The position numbers and the translations under genes were made by a program. Shown here one piece after another: positions 25,548 through 34,638 of a stretch of DNA of 64,000 nucleotides. Positions within the stretch are counted from its first letter, which is position 1. Every line of letters starts with the position of its first letter. The DNA comes from Sphingomonas adhaesiva (GTDB lineage: Bacteria > Pseudomonadota > Alphaproteobacteria > Sphingomonadales > Sphingomonadaceae): the NCBI RefSeq assembly GCF_036946125.1, contig NZ_JAQIJT010000002.1:1734001-1798000 (forward strand), in the 5' to 3' direction. The notes below the pieces were generated by a model that ran no database searches, had not been told where the DNA came from, and saw nothing but the letters and a program-made list of their open reading frames with translations.

Positions 25548-26360
25548 ATGATGTTCGTCCGATCGCTTCGTCCTGCCCTGATCGCGCTGCTGGCGATGCT
25601 GCCGGCGTTCTCGACCGCCGCCTCGCCCGAGCGCACCGACGGGATCGAGCGCGCGCGCCTCCTCGATACGCTGCAACTCGATGGCGAGCTGTTCCATGTC
25701 CAGGGGCTGGAGATGACCCCGCAGCGCATCTGGGTCACGTCGGTCGATCGGCGGCATCACCGCGGGTATATCCACGAATTCGATCGCGCGACCGGCCGCT
25801 TCGTGCGCCGGGTCGATCTGACCGACGGACCGCGCTACCATCCCGGCGGCATGTCGATCGCGCGCGGTTCGATCTGGGTCCCGGTCGCGGAGAACCGCCC
25901 CGACAGCACGTCGCAGCTGGTGGAGATCGACGCGGCGACACTGACCGTCCGCCGCCGCGTTTCCTTTCCCGATCATCTCGGCTGCGTCGCGATCCTCGGG
26001 CATCAGCTGGTCGCGGGCAATTGGGACAGCCGGTTGCTCTATGTGTTCGACCTGACCGGGCAGGCCCGCACGCGCGTCCTCTCCAATCCGTCCGACACCC
26101 ATTATCAGGACATGAAATTCGTCGGCCGCGCGCTCGTCGCCGGGGGCAGTCGCGGACTGTTCAGCGGGACGGTCGACTGGATCGACTGGTCGACGATGAC
26201 CGTGGCGCGAACGCTGCGAGCGGGCGCGGTCGGTCCCGTGCGACCGTTCGGGCGCGGCGGGCCGCTGACCGGCGAAGGCATGACGATCGAGGGGCGCGAC
26301 CTGTTCGTCGTGCCGGAGGACGGCCCCAGCCGCGTGTTCCACTTCCGCCTCGACGCCTGA
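25548..26360 (+). CDS. Exported beta-propeller-like protein (DUF6454-like)
   Basis: 270 residues, signal peptide 1-25 (RPALIALLAMLPAFSTAA). The rest is a series of beta-rich repeats (MTPQRIWVTSVDRR, GYIHEFDRATGRFVRRVDL, GGMSIARGSIWVPVAE, LVAGNWDSRLLYVFDLTG) like a six-bladed propeller. From memory it matches the DUF6454 family; function unknown. It lies between rsmI and the yraN-family gene, on the same strand, with gaps of 89 and 44 bases, so it may be an insertion into an otherwise conserved pair. Confidence 0.82.
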   Translation: MMFVRSLRPALIALLAMLPAFSTAASPERTDGIERARLLDTLQLDGELFHVQGLEMTPQRIWVTSVDRRHHRGYIHEFDRATGRFVRRVDLTDGPRYHPGGMSIARGSIWVPVAENRPDSTSQLVEIDAATLTVRRRVSFPDHLGCVAILGHQLVAGNWDSRLLYVFDLTGQARTRVLSNPSDTHYQDMKFVGRALVAGGSRGLFSGTVDWIDWSTMTVARTLRAGAVGPVRPFGRGGPLTGEGMTIEGRDLFVVPEDGPSRVFHFRLDA

Positions 26361-26404
26361 CCCCGCCGCTTGCGCCAGGGGCATGCGCGCGCCATCGTGC
26401 CGCG

Positions 26405-26785
26405 ATGCGCCGTCCCGCTCCCCGTCCCACCGCGACCCGGATCGCCGCCGAGGCCGCCGGGCGCCGCGGCGAGCGGATCGCCGCGTGGTGGTTGCGGCTG
26501 AAGGGTTGGCGCATTCTGGACCGGCGCGTGCGCACGCCCGCGGGCGAGGTCGATCTGATCGCGCAGCGCGGCGCGCTGATCGCATTCGTCGAGGTGAAGG
26601 CGCGCCGCACCGCGGCCGAGCTGGACCATGCGATCGACCAGCGCCGCCTCGCCCGCGTCGCCGCCGCCGCGGAGGTGCTGATGCCGCGCTACGCCACCGC
26701 CGGCGAGGACATCCGCGTCGACGTGCTGCTGCTCGCGCCCGGCACGCGCCCGCGCCATATCGAGAATGCGTGGATCGGCTACTGA
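26405..26785 (+). CDS. YraN/UPF0102 family nuclease-like protein
   Basis: 126 residues. RRGERIAAWWLRLKGWRILDRRVRTPAGEVDLIAQRG and IAFVEVKARR carry the restriction-endonuclease-like core: E, D in the GEVDLI segment, and the E-x-K of VEVKAR. Members are about 120 residues and sit near rsmI in many proteobacteria. The role is not firmly established. Start ATG 26405. Confidence 0.92.
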   Translation: MRRPAPRPTATRIAAEAAGRRGERIAAWWLRLKGWRILDRRVRTPAGEVDLIAQRGALIAFVEVKARRTAAELDHAIDQRRLARVAAAAEVLMPRYATAGEDIRVDVLLLAPGTRPRHIENAWIGY

Positions 26786-26817
26786 CACGCCGCATACGGC
26801 CGCCTACATCGCTGCGC

Positions 26818-27783
26818 ATGAACCCGTCGCTCACCGTCGCCGTCCAGATGGACCCGCTCGCCTCGATCAATATCGCGGGCGACAGCACCTTCGCGCTGAT
26901 GCTGTCGGCGCAGTCACGCGGCCACCGGCTGTTCCACTATGCGCCCGAAGACCTGAACTGGTCCGAGGGACGGCTGTGGACGAAGGCGCATCCGGTCACC
27001 GTCCAGCGCGTCGCCGGCGATCACTTCCGGTTCGGCGAGCCCGTCAGCCTCGATCTGGGCGCGGAGGCCGATGTCGTGCTGATGCGGCAGGACCCGCCGT
27101 TCGATCTGGGTTACATCACCGCCACGCACCTGCTGGAGCGCGTCGCCGATCGTACCCTGGTCGTGAACGACCCCGCCAGCGTCCGCAACGCGCCGGAAAA
27201 GGTCTTCGTGCTCGACTATGCGCATTACATGCCGCCCACGCTCGTCACGCGCTCGCTGGACGAGGCGCGCGCCTTCCTGAAGCAGCACGGCGCGATCGTG
27301 GTAAAGCCGCTTCACGGCAACGGCGGCAAGGCGATCTTCCGCGTCGGCCCGGAGGGCGAGAACCTGTCCGCGCTGATCGAGGTCTTCAACCAGACCTGGC
27401 GCGAGCCGCACATGGTGCAGGCGTTCCTGCCCGGCGTGGCGAAGGGCGACAAGCGCATCGTCCTGGTGGACGGCGAGGTCGCCGGGGCGATCAACCGCCT
27501 GCCGGGCGAGGGCGAGATCCGCAGCAACCTGGCGGTCGGCGGCTCCGCGCAGAAGACCGGGCTGACCGAGCGCGAGCGTCGGATCTGCGCCGAACTCGGC
27601 CCGGAGCTCAGGCGACGCGGGCTGATCTTCGTCGGCATCGACGTGATCGGCGGCGAGTGGCTGACCGAGATCAACGTCACCTCCCCCACCGGCATCGTCG
27701 CGATCGAGAAGTTCGACGGCACGGATGTCGCCGGGCTGATCTGGGACGCGATCGGCCGCAGGCTGGCGGAACGAGTGGGCTGA
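26818..27783 (+). CDS. gshB: Glutathione synthase
   Basis: 321 residues, ATP-grasp. N-terminal VAVQMDPLASINIAGDSTFALML is the GshB signature. ATP-grasp motifs are IVVKPLHGNGGKAIFRV and VGIDVIGGEWLTEINVTSPTG. It joins gamma-glutamylcysteine and glycine with ATP in the cytoplasm. It starts 32 bases after the yraN-family gene and is probably co-transcribed with it. Confidence 0.96.
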   Translation: MNPSLTVAVQMDPLASINIAGDSTFALMLSAQSRGHRLFHYAPEDLNWSEGRLWTKAHPVTVQRVAGDHFRFGEPVSLDLGAEADVVLMRQDPPFDLGYITATHLLERVADRTLVVNDPASVRNAPEKVFVLDYAHYMPPTLVTRSLDEARAFLKQHGAIVVKPLHGNGGKAIFRVGPEGENLSALIEVFNQTWREPHMVQAFLPGVAKGDKRIVLVDGEVAGAINRLPGEGEIRSNLAVGGSAQKTGLTERERRICAELGPELRRRGLIFVGIDVIGGEWLTEINVTSPTGIVAIEKFDGTDVAGLIWDAIGRRLAERVG

Positions 27784-27949
27784 ACGGCGGGTTACCGTCC
27801 ACACCCGTTCGTGCTGAGGAGGCATCGAGCTTGTCGAAATGCCGCCTCCAAGCACATGCATGTCGCGTGCCCTTCGGGACGGGCGCGCGACAGGCTCGGC
27901 CCCTCCTCAGGGCAGACGGTGGTGGTGCCGTCGCGGCTCCCACGGCAGC
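27784..27949. repeat. Intergenic repeat with hairpin (27816-27848)
   Basis: CCGTTCGTGCTGAGGAGGCA then CGAGCTTGTCGAA resembles the common sphingomonad repeat built on TTCGTGCTGAG and CTTGTCGAA. Arms GAGGAGGCAT and ATGCCGCCTC pair at nine of ten positions. It may end gshB transcription. Confidence 0.55.
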
Positions 27950-28549
27950 ATGACCGACTTCATCGTCAACTGGATCGTCTGGGGCGGCTATTTCGGCATC
28001 TTCCTGCTAATGGCGCTGGAGAATGTCGTGCCGCCCATCCCGTCCGAGGTCATCATGGGGCTGGGCGGGATCGCGGTCGCGCGCGGGCAGATGGAGATGA
28101 TCCCGCTGCTGCTGTGGGGCACCGCCGGGACCACCGCCGGCAATGTCTTCTGGTACGAGATCGGGCGGCGGCTCGGCTATGCGCGCTTCCGCCCCTTCGT
28201 CGAGCGGCATGGCCGCTGGCTGACGATGGAATGGGAGGATGTCGAGCGTCTGCGAACCTTCTTCCACCGTCACGGCGGCTGGGTGATCTTCGTGTTCCGC
28301 TTCATGCCCACCTTCCGCACGCTGATCTCGCTGCCCGCGGGCATGGCGCGGATGCCGGTGTGGCGGTTCCTGCTGATGACGTTCGTGGGCAGCGTCATCT
28401 GGAACGGCGTGCTGGCGGGGGCGGGTTTCTACCTCGGCAGCCGCTATGCCGATCTCGACAGGTACGTCGGCCCGGCGGGGATCGCGCTGACGGTGCTGGC
28501 ACTCGGCTATTACGGCTACCGCGTCATCACCTGGACACCGCGCGGCTGA
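27950..28549 (+). CDS. DedA-family membrane protein
   Basis: 199 residues with four to five hydrophobic segments. Family motifs: ENVVPPIPSEVIMGLGG (residues 24-40) and FRFMPTFRTLISLPAGMARMPVWRF with the essential Arg residues, then GSVIWNGVLAGAGFYLG. DedA proteins act in lipid-carrier recycling and membrane homeostasis. The stop is three bases from the end of the convergent xerC gene. Confidence 0.94.
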   Translation: MTDFIVNWIVWGGYFGIFLLMALENVVPPIPSEVIMGLGGIAVARGQMEMIPLLLWGTAGTTAGNVFWYEIGRRLGYARFRPFVERHGRWLTMEWEDVERLRTFFHRHGGWVIFVFRFMPTFRTLISLPAGMARMPVWRFLLMTFVGSVIWNGVLAGAGFYLGSRYADLDRYVGPAGIALTVLALGYYGYRVITWTPRG

Positions 28550-28552
28550 CCG

Positions 28553-29452
28553 TCATCCGTGCGGATGCGCGGCGCGGTAGACGTCGAGCAGATGCGCTGC
28601 ATCCACCGCGGTATAGACCTGGGTCGAGCTCAGGCTGGCGTGCCCCAGCAGCTCCTGCAACGCGCGCAGATCAGCGCCGCGCCCCAATAGATGCGTCGCG
28701 AAACTGTGGCGCAGCGCGTGCGGCGTCGCCCGCTCAGACAGGCCCAGCCGGGTCCGCGCCGCGCGCACCTTCACCCGCACCACCCCGGCGGACAAGGCGC
28801 CGCCCTTCATCCCGCGAAACAGGATCGCATCGCGCGCGGCCGGCCAGGGGGCGAGCCGGACGTACTCCTCCACCGCCGCACGCACCGCGGGCAGCAGGGG
28901 TACGACCCGCGTCTTGTCGCGCTTGCCCCGGACGCTGATCGTCTCGCCCAGCGGCAGCACCGCGCCGGTCAGCCCCAGCGCCTCGCCGATGCGCAGCCCC
29001 GCGCCGTACAGCAGCAGCAGGATCGCCCAGTCGCGCGCCGCGATCCACGGCTCGTCGCTCTCCTGCGCCACCGCACCCGCCAGCGCCACCGCCTCGTCGG
29101 GAGAGACCGGGCGCGGGACGCCCTTCTTGACGCGCGGCCCCTTCAGGCGTGGCGCGGTGCCGTCGCCATTCGCCCAATCGAGGAAGCCGCGCACCGCGGA
29201 CAATTCCCGCGCTGCCGACGCATTGGTCAGCCCGCCGCCCCGCCGCTGCGCCAGATAGGCGCGCAGGTCCGCCGCTTCCACACCCGCGACCGCCCGCCGG
29301 TCGACCGCTTGCCCCCAATGCGCGGTGAGAAACGCGACCAGCCGTTGCGCGGTGGCACGATAGGCACGGACGGTATGCTCCGAGCGTCGACGATCGCGCG
29401 CCAGATGCACCGACCATTGCACGGCGAGCGGAAGCGGCTCGGTGGAATCCAT
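28553..29452 (-). CDS. xerC: Tyrosine recombinase XerC
   Basis: 299 residues. A SAM-like core-binding domain (about 8-95) precedes the catalytic domain with Arg154 (GAGLRIGEAL), Lys177 (GKRDKTR), His245 and Arg248 (HALRHSFATHLL), His271 (LGHASLSSTQVY) and nucleophile Tyr280. Size and the absence of phage-like neighbours fit the chromosome-dimer resolvase XerC working with XerD at dif. The ATG at 29452 has AAAGGCGGG upstream; a longer start (29485) is not needed. Neighbouring priA is a common alphaproteobacterial arrangement. Confidence 0.93.
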   Translation of the reverse strand: MDSTEPLPLAVQWSVHLARDRRRSEHTVRAYRATAQRLVAFLTAHWGQAVDRRAVAGVEAADLRAYLAQRRGGGLTNASAARELSAVRGFLDWANGDGTAPRLKGPRVKKGVPRPVSPDEAVALAGAVAQESDEPWIAARDWAILLLLYGAGLRIGEALGLTGAVLPLGETISVRGKRDKTRVVPLLPAVRAAVEEYVRLAPWPAARDAILFRGMKGGALSAGVVRVKVRAARTRLGLSERATPHALRHSFATHLLGRGADLRALQELLGHASLSSTQVYTAVDAAHLLDVYRAAHPHG

Positions 29453-29519
29453 CCCGCCTTTTCGATCAATTCGCCGCACCGGCAAAGCAATTTTAAGCCT
29501 CGTCCGCTACTTAACGGGC

Positions 29520-30968
29520 ATGCACCAGCCTGCGCCCACCGATCGCCTGGATGACGAGTCCGCCCGGATCGCCGCGTTGCGCGTGCTGGCGCTGATGGAT
29601 GCCGAGCCGCAGCAGGAATTCACGGCGCTGACGACGCTCGCCTCGCGCCTGATCGGTTGCCCCACCGCGCTCATCAACATGGTGGATCGCGACCGGGTCT
29701 GGATCACCGCGGGTGACGTGCCCGGCCCGCGCGAGCTGCGCCGCGACGTCGCCTTCTGCGATCGAACGATCCGCACCGACTCGACCGTCATCATCGACGA
29801 TCTCGCGCAGGATACCGAATATGCCACCAACCCGCTGGTGACGGAGGGCGGGATGCGCTTCTACGCCGGCGCGCCGCTGCATGTGGAGGGTGACGACGGC
29901 GAGCGCCATGCCGTGGGGACGATCTGCGTCATCGATCGGACGCCGCGCACCCTCGACCCCGCCGAGCGCGAGGCGCTGCTCCACCTCGCCACGCTGGCGG
30001 AAACGCTGCTCGCGTCGCGCCGCGCGGCGGTGCGCGCGGTCGCCATCGCCACGCGGACCGAGGAATTGCTGGCGGAGGTGGCGCGTCGCGACAGCATCTT
30101 CCGCCAGGCGGAGCGGATCGCGATGATCGGATCGTGGCGGCTGTCGGTGCTGGACCATACGCTGACGTGGTCGGACAACGTCTTTCGCATCTACGGCCTG
30201 CCGCACGGCGAGCAACCGCCGCCGTCCGACAGGGCGATCGATTTCTACCCCGCTGCGATGCGGCCGCGGATCGGCCGGATGCTCGACGAATCGATCCGTC
30301 GCCGGCGCCCCTTCGATTTCGAGAGCGACTTCCACGCGGCCGATGGCACCCTGCGCCGCGTACGCTCGATCGGCGAGCCGGAGATCGTCGACGACCGCGT
30401 CGTGGCGCTGGTCGGCGTTTTCATGGACATGACGGAGCGATACGCGCTGGAGCAGCAGTTGCGCCGCTCCGCCGACACCGATGCGCTGACCGGGCTGGCC
30501 AACCGCGCCGCGTTCGACCGCACGCTGGAGGCGGCGATGGCGCGCGCCCGGCAGGACGGCGGACCGCTGATGCTGGCGCTCGTCGACCTCGACGGGTTCA
30601 AGGCGATCAACGACACGCTGGGACACGATGCGGGCGACGAGGTACTGCGCCTCACCGGCGCGGCGTTGACCGAGCCGTGGCTGAACGGCGTCTTCGCCGC
30701 ACGCATCGGCGGCGACGAGTTCGCGCTGGTGATCGAGGATCCCGTGCTCGTCGCCGATGTCGACAGCCTGCGCGACCGCGTCGAGGCCGCACTCCGCGTG
30801 ACGGTCGAATCGGGCGGTATCACGATGGCCAGCGGCGGGTCGGTCGGGATCGCACCGTTCGATGCGAACTGTGCGTCGCTTCGCGAATTCGCGCGCCGGG
30901 CGGATACGGTGCTGTACGCGATGAAGCGGTCGCGCATCGGTCGCCAATCGGCTCGCCGCGCCGCCTGA
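29520..30968 (+). CDS. GAF-PAS-GGDEF protein (probable diguanylate cyclase)
   Basis: 482 residues, no membrane segment. A GAF domain (about 20-165: RLIGCPTALINMVDRDRVWI, FCDRTIRTDSTVIIDDLA) is followed by a PAS domain (185-305, ending VGVFMDMTERYALEQQL) and a GGDEF domain (315-475). The active site is GGDEF at 397-401, with DLDGFKAINDTLGHDAGD upstream as expected for an active cyclase making c-di-GMP. No RxxD inhibitory site is seen before GGDEF, so product inhibition at that site is unlikely. Sensory input by GAF/PAS is unknown. Confidence 0.92.
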   Translation: MHQPAPTDRLDDESARIAALRVLALMDAEPQQEFTALTTLASRLIGCPTALINMVDRDRVWITAGDVPGPRELRRDVAFCDRTIRTDSTVIIDDLAQDTEYATNPLVTEGGMRFYAGAPLHVEGDDGERHAVGTICVIDRTPRTLDPAEREALLHLATLAETLLASRRAAVRAVAIATRTEELLAEVARRDSIFRQAERIAMIGSWRLSVLDHTLTWSDNVFRIYGLPHGEQPPPSDRAIDFYPAAMRPRIGRMLDESIRRRRPFDFESDFHAADGTLRRVRSIGEPEIVDDRVVALVGVFMDMTERYALEQQLRRSADTDALTGLANRAAFDRTLEAAMARARQDGGPLMLALVDLDGFKAINDTLGHDAGDEVLRLTGAALTEPWLNGVFAARIGGDEFALVIEDPVLVADVDSLRDRVEAALRVTVESGGITMASGGSVGIAPFDANCASLREFARRADTVLYAMKRSRIGRQSARRAA

Positions 30969-31023
30969 CCCGACGTCACCTTCCGACTTCCCGCCGACTC
31001 GGCTTGCCCCCATATGGGCGGCG

Positions 31024-33195
31024 ATGTCTTCCCGCGCCCGCGTCCTCGTCCTGAATTCTGCGCTCGGCCCGCTCGACTACCGGGTGCCGCACGGCATGGC
31101 GGTCGAACCGGGATCGATCGTCGTCGCACCGCTGGGGCCGCGACAACTGACCGGCGTCGTCTGGGAGGCCGAGCGGATGCCGTCCGAGGCGGAGGTCGGT
31201 GACAATCGCCTGCGCAACCTGCTGGCCGTCGCCGACGCGCCGCCCCTGCGCGCGCCGCTGCGCCGGCTGGTGGAATGGACCGCCGATTATTATCTCGCCC
31301 CGCCCGCCGCGGTCGTGCGGATGGCGCTGTCGTCCAGCGCCGCGCTGGAGGGATCGCGCACCGCGATCGAATATCGCGCCACCGGCCACGTCCCCGATCG
31401 CCTCACCCCGCAGCGTGCCCAGGCGCTCGAGCGGATCGGCGACCGGCAGGGGTTGATCCGCGAGCTCGCCGCGCTGGCCGACGTCAGCGACGGCGTGATC
31501 CGCGGACTGGTGAAGGCGGGGGCGATCGAGGCGACCGAGGTCGCGATCGACACGCCCTACCCCGCGCCCGACCCGGATCACGCGCCCCCCGTCCTGTCCG
31601 ACGACCAGCGCGCCGCCGCGACGACGCTGTGCGAGGCGGTGGCGGCGGAGAGCTTCCGCACCATCCTGCTCGACGGCGTCACCGGATCGGGCAAGACCGA
31701 GGTCTATTTCGAGGCGGTGGCAGCGGCGATCCGCGCCGGGCGGCAGGTGCTCGTCCTCCTGCCCGAGATCGCGCTGACGGAGCCGTTCCTGAAGCGCTTC
31801 CACGACCGCTTCGGCTGCGAGCCGGTGGCCTGGCACTCCGGGCTGCGCGCCGCCCAGCGCCGCCGGGCATGGCGCGCCATCGCCAGCGGAGAGGCGCGGG
31901 TCACCGTCGGCGCGCGCTCCGCGCTGTTCCTCCCCTACGCCCAACTGGGCCTGATCGTCGTCGACGAGGCGCACGAAACCAGCTTCAAGCAGGAGGACGG
32001 CGTCCATTATCATGCCCGCGACGTCGCGGTGATGCGCGGATTGTTCGAGGGGTGTCCGACGATCCTCGCCTCCGCCACCCCGGCGATCGAGACGCGGCAC
32101 CAGGTCGCGCTCGGGAATTATGCCGAGGTGCGACTGCCCGGCCGGTTCGGGCCCGCGGAACTGCCGACGATCGAGGCGATCGACCTGATCGCCGAACCGC
32201 CCGAGCGCGGCCGCTGGCTCAGCCCGCGGCTGGTCGCCGCGCTGGGCGAAACGCTGGCGCGCGGCGAACAGTCGCTGCTGTTCCTCAACCGCCGTGGCTA
32301 TGCCCCGCTGACGCTGTGCCGTACCTGCGGGCATCGCTTCCAATGCCCCCATTGCACCGCGTGGATGGTCGAGCACCGCCTCACCCGCCGCCTCGCCTGC
32401 CACCATTGCGGCCATGTCGAGCCGGTGCCGCGACTGTGCCCGGAGTGCCGGAACGAGGATACGCTGGTCGCCTGCGGTCCCGGCGTGGAGCGGATCGCGG
32501 ACGAGGTCGCCGCCCTCTTCCCGGAGGCTCGCATTGCGGTCGTCACCTCCGACACGATCTGGTCGCCGGCCCGGGCGGCGGAGTTCGTCGCCCGGATGGA
32601 GGCGGGGGCGATCGACATCGTCGTCGGTACGCAGCTGGTGACGAAGGGGTATCATTTTCCCAATCTGACGCTGGTCGGCGTCGTCGATGCCGATCTGGGG
32701 CTGGACGGCGGCGACCTGCGCGCCGCCGAGCGGACTTTCCAGCAGATCCGCCAGGTGTCGGGGCGTGCGGGGCGCGGCGAGAAACCCGGCCATGTCTTCA
32801 TCCAGACCCACAGCCCCGGGGCGCAGGTGATGCAGGCGCTCGTCACCGGGGACGCGGAGGCCTTCTACGCCGCCGAGACGGAGGCGCGGCAGGATGCGGG
32901 CGCTCCGCCGTTCGGCCGCTATGCCGCGATCATCGTCTCATCGGAAGACCAGCCGAGCGCGCTGGAGACGGCGCGACAGATCGGTCGCGCCGCGCCGAGG
33001 GTCGACGGAATGGAGGTCTATGGCCCCGCCCCCGCCCCGCTGGCGATGCTGCGCGGCCGTCATCGCTACCGCCTGCTGGTCCACGCCCGGCGTGCGCTCG
33101 ACGTACAGGACGTCATCCGCGACTGGCTCGGCGCGCTGGAATGGTCCGCCAAGGTTCGCGTCGCCGTAGACGTCGACCCCTACAGCTTCCTGTAG
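31024..33195 (+). CDS. priA: Primosomal protein N' (PriA helicase)
   Basis: 723 residues. The N-terminal DNA-binding domain (LGPLDYRVPHGM) is followed by the helicase core with Walker A GVTGSGKTEVY and DEAH box VVDEAHETSFKQ. The zinc-binding cysteine array has four CxxC pairs (CRTC, CPHC, CHHC, CPEC). GRAGRGEKPG is motif VI. It restarts stalled replication forks. Start ATG 31024; length is typical. Confidence 0.96.
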   Translation: MSSRARVLVLNSALGPLDYRVPHGMAVEPGSIVVAPLGPRQLTGVVWEAERMPSEAEVGDNRLRNLLAVADAPPLRAPLRRLVEWTADYYLAPPAAVVRMALSSSAALEGSRTAIEYRATGHVPDRLTPQRAQALERIGDRQGLIRELAALADVSDGVIRGLVKAGAIEATEVAIDTPYPAPDPDHAPPVLSDDQRAAATTLCEAVAAESFRTILLDGVTGSGKTEVYFEAVAAAIRAGRQVLVLLPEIALTEPFLKRFHDRFGCEPVAWHSGLRAAQRRRAWRAIASGEARVTVGARSALFLPYAQLGLIVVDEAHETSFKQEDGVHYHARDVAVMRGLFEGCPTILASATPAIETRHQVALGNYAEVRLPGRFGPAELPTIEAIDLIAEPPERGRWLSPRLVAALGETLARGEQSLLFLNRRGYAPLTLCRTCGHRFQCPHCTAWMVEHRLTRRLACHHCGHVEPVPRLCPECRNEDTLVACGPGVERIADEVAALFPEARIAVVTSDTIWSPARAAEFVARMEAGAIDIVVGTQLVTKGYHFPNLTLVGVVDADLGLDGGDLRAAERTFQQIRQVSGRAGRGEKPGHVFIQTHSPGAQVMQALVTGDAEAFYAAETEARQDAGAPPFGRYAAIIVSSEDQPSALETARQIGRAAPRVDGMEVYGPAPAPLAMLRGRHRYRLLVHARRALDVQDVIRDWLGALEWSAKVRVAVDVDPYSFL

Positions 33196-33234
33196 GTGTG
33201 GCCGGATCATCGGCTCCGAAATATCGTCAACGAC

Positions 33235-33264
33235 AAAGCCGCCCCGGTTTCCCGGAGCGGCTTT
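33235..33264. terminator. Bidirectional terminator between priA and csbD-like gene
   Basis: AAAGCCGC and GCGGCTTT pair perfectly around an inner CCCGG/CCGG stem. A's on one side and T's on the other make it work for both convergent genes. Confidence 0.85.
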
Positions 33265-33296
33265 ATCCCATTACCGATCGGGTCGCTAGACGACAA

Positions 33297-33479
33297 TCAG
33301 ATGTTGTCGCCCAGCGCGCCCTTGACCTTGCCCTTGAACTGCTCGCCCTTGCCCTGCGCCTGCTGCGCCTGACCTTCGGCCTTCATGCTCTCGTCATTGT
33401 TGTGATCGCCCAAGGCTTCCTTCGCCTTGCCGACCATTTCGTTGACGTTACCCTTGATCTTGTCGACCAGCTCGCCCAT
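33297..33479 (-). CDS. CsbD-family stress protein
   Basis: 60 residues: MGELVDKIKGNVNEMVGKAK, then EALGDHNNDESMKAEGQAQQ. Small, highly charged and helical, typical of CsbD. It belongs to the general stress response in many bacteria. A perfect EcfG-type promoter lies 54-79 bases upstream of the start. AGGGAGAT precedes the ATG. Confidence 0.92.
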   Translation of the reverse strand: MGELVDKIKGNVNEMVGKAKEALGDHNNDESMKAEGQAQQAQGKGEQFKGKVKGALGDNI

Positions 33480-33533
33480 GAAATATCTCCCTTGCGATGG
33501 ACCGATAAACGGTCGCGTTCCAGGTACGTCATG

Positions 33534-33558
33534 AACGTGGCGACTTCGCAGAGGTTCC
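33534..33558 (-). promoter_or_regulatory. EcfG-type (general stress sigma) promoter of the csbD-like gene
   Basis: Read on the minus strand: GGAAC (33558-33554), a 16-base spacer, then CGTT (33537-33534). This is an exact match to the alphaproteobacterial EcfG consensus GGAAC-N16/17-CGTT. It gives a leader of roughly 45-50 bases. Confidence 0.8.
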
Positions 33559-33570
33559 GCTTTTCTTTAT

Positions 33571-34575
33571 TCAGATCAGGCCGGCGAGCGGGCTGGACGG
33601 ATCGGCGTAGCGGCGCTGCCCCATGCGCCCGGCGCGGTAGCTCATCCGCCCCGCCTCGACCGCGCGCCTCATCGCTGCGGCCATCAGCACGGGGTCCTTC
33701 GCCTCGGCGATCGCGGTGTTCATCAGCACGCCGTCGCAGCCAAGCTCCATCGCCACCGCCGCATCGGATGCGCAGCCGACGCCGGCATCGACCAGAACCG
33801 GGACGCCCGCCCCCTCGACGATGAGCCGCACCGTGACGCGGTTCTGGATTCCCAGACCGCTGCCGATCGGCGCGCCCAGCGGCATGATCGCCACCGCGCC
33901 GGCTTCCTCCAGCTGCTTCGCGGCGATCGGATCGTCGACGCAATAGACCATCGGCTTGAAACCCTCGCGCACCAGCACCTCGGTCGCCTTCAGCGTCTCG
34001 CGCATGTCGGGGTAGAGCGTGCGCGCCTCGCCCAGCACCTCCAGCTTGACCAGGTCCCAGCCGCCGGCCTCACGAGCCAGTCGCAGCGTGCGGATCGCCT
34101 CGTCGGCGGTGAAGCAACCCGCCGTGTTGGGCAGATAGGTGATCTTCTTCGGATCGATGAAGTCGGTCAGCATCGGCGCCTTGGGATCGCTGACGTTCAC
34201 GCGCCGCACCGCCACCGTCACGATCTCCGCGCCCGACGCCTCCACGGCGGCGGCGTTCTGTGCGAAGTCCCTGTACTTGCCGGTGCCGACGATCAGCCGC
34301 GATCGGAACGTCCGCCCCGCCACCGTCCATGTGTCGTCGTCATGGTCCCCACCGCCGACGAAGTGGACGATCTCCAGCTCGTCGCCATCCTCCACCGTTA
34401 CCTGCGCCAGCGTCGAGCGCGGCACCACTTCGAGATTGCGTTCCACCGCCACCTTTTGGGGCACCAGCCCGAGCTGCTCGGCCAGCTGCGCGATGGAAAG
34501 GCCCGCGGAGACGCGCTTGTGCTCGCCGTTCACGGTGATGGTGATGGTGCCGTCGGTATGTGCCATGCCCGCCAT
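33571..34575 (-). CDS. thiSG: ThiS-ThiG fusion: sulfur carrier plus thiazole synthase
   Basis: 334 residues. The ThiS ubiquitin-like part (about 8-76) begins TITITVNGEHKRV and ends HFVGGG. ThiG follows from about residue 84 with Lys177 (LVKLEV) as the Schiff-base lysine, then GFKPMVYCVDDP and APIGSGLGIQN for phosphate binding. It makes the thiazole of thiamine. ThiS normally needs a free C-terminal Gly-Gly for adenylation and thiocarboxylation, but here the Gly triplet (74-76) is internal. Such fusions are known in alphaproteobacteria; how the tail is used is not clear from sequence. Starts at 34575 or 34566. Confidence 0.93.
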   Translation of the reverse strand: MAGMAHTDGTITITVNGEHKRVSAGLSIAQLAEQLGLVPQKVAVERNLEVVPRSTLAQVTVEDGDELEIVHFVGGGDHDDDTWTVAGRTFRSRLIVGTGKYRDFAQNAAAVEASGAEIVTVAVRRVNVSDPKAPMLTDFIDPKKITYLPNTAGCFTADEAIRTLRLAREAGGWDLVKLEVLGEARTLYPDMRETLKATEVLVREGFKPMVYCVDDPIAAKQLEEAGAVAIMPLGAPIGSGLGIQNRVTVRLIVEGAGVPVLVDAGVGCASDAAVAMELGCDGVLMNTAIAEAKDPVLMAAAMRRAVEAGRMSYRAGRMGQRRYADPSSPLAGLI

Positions 34576-34638
34576 CTAGGGGGCTGCACCGACAGGGGCA
34601 ACGTTGCACCGCGCCGCCGCCGGTGCGATGAGGCGCGG

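Noticed and set aside
28553..29452. Tyrosine recombinase as an integrase of a mobile element
   Set aside because: No att-like repeats, tRNA or phage genes nearby; length, motifs and the priA neighbour fit chromosomal XerC.
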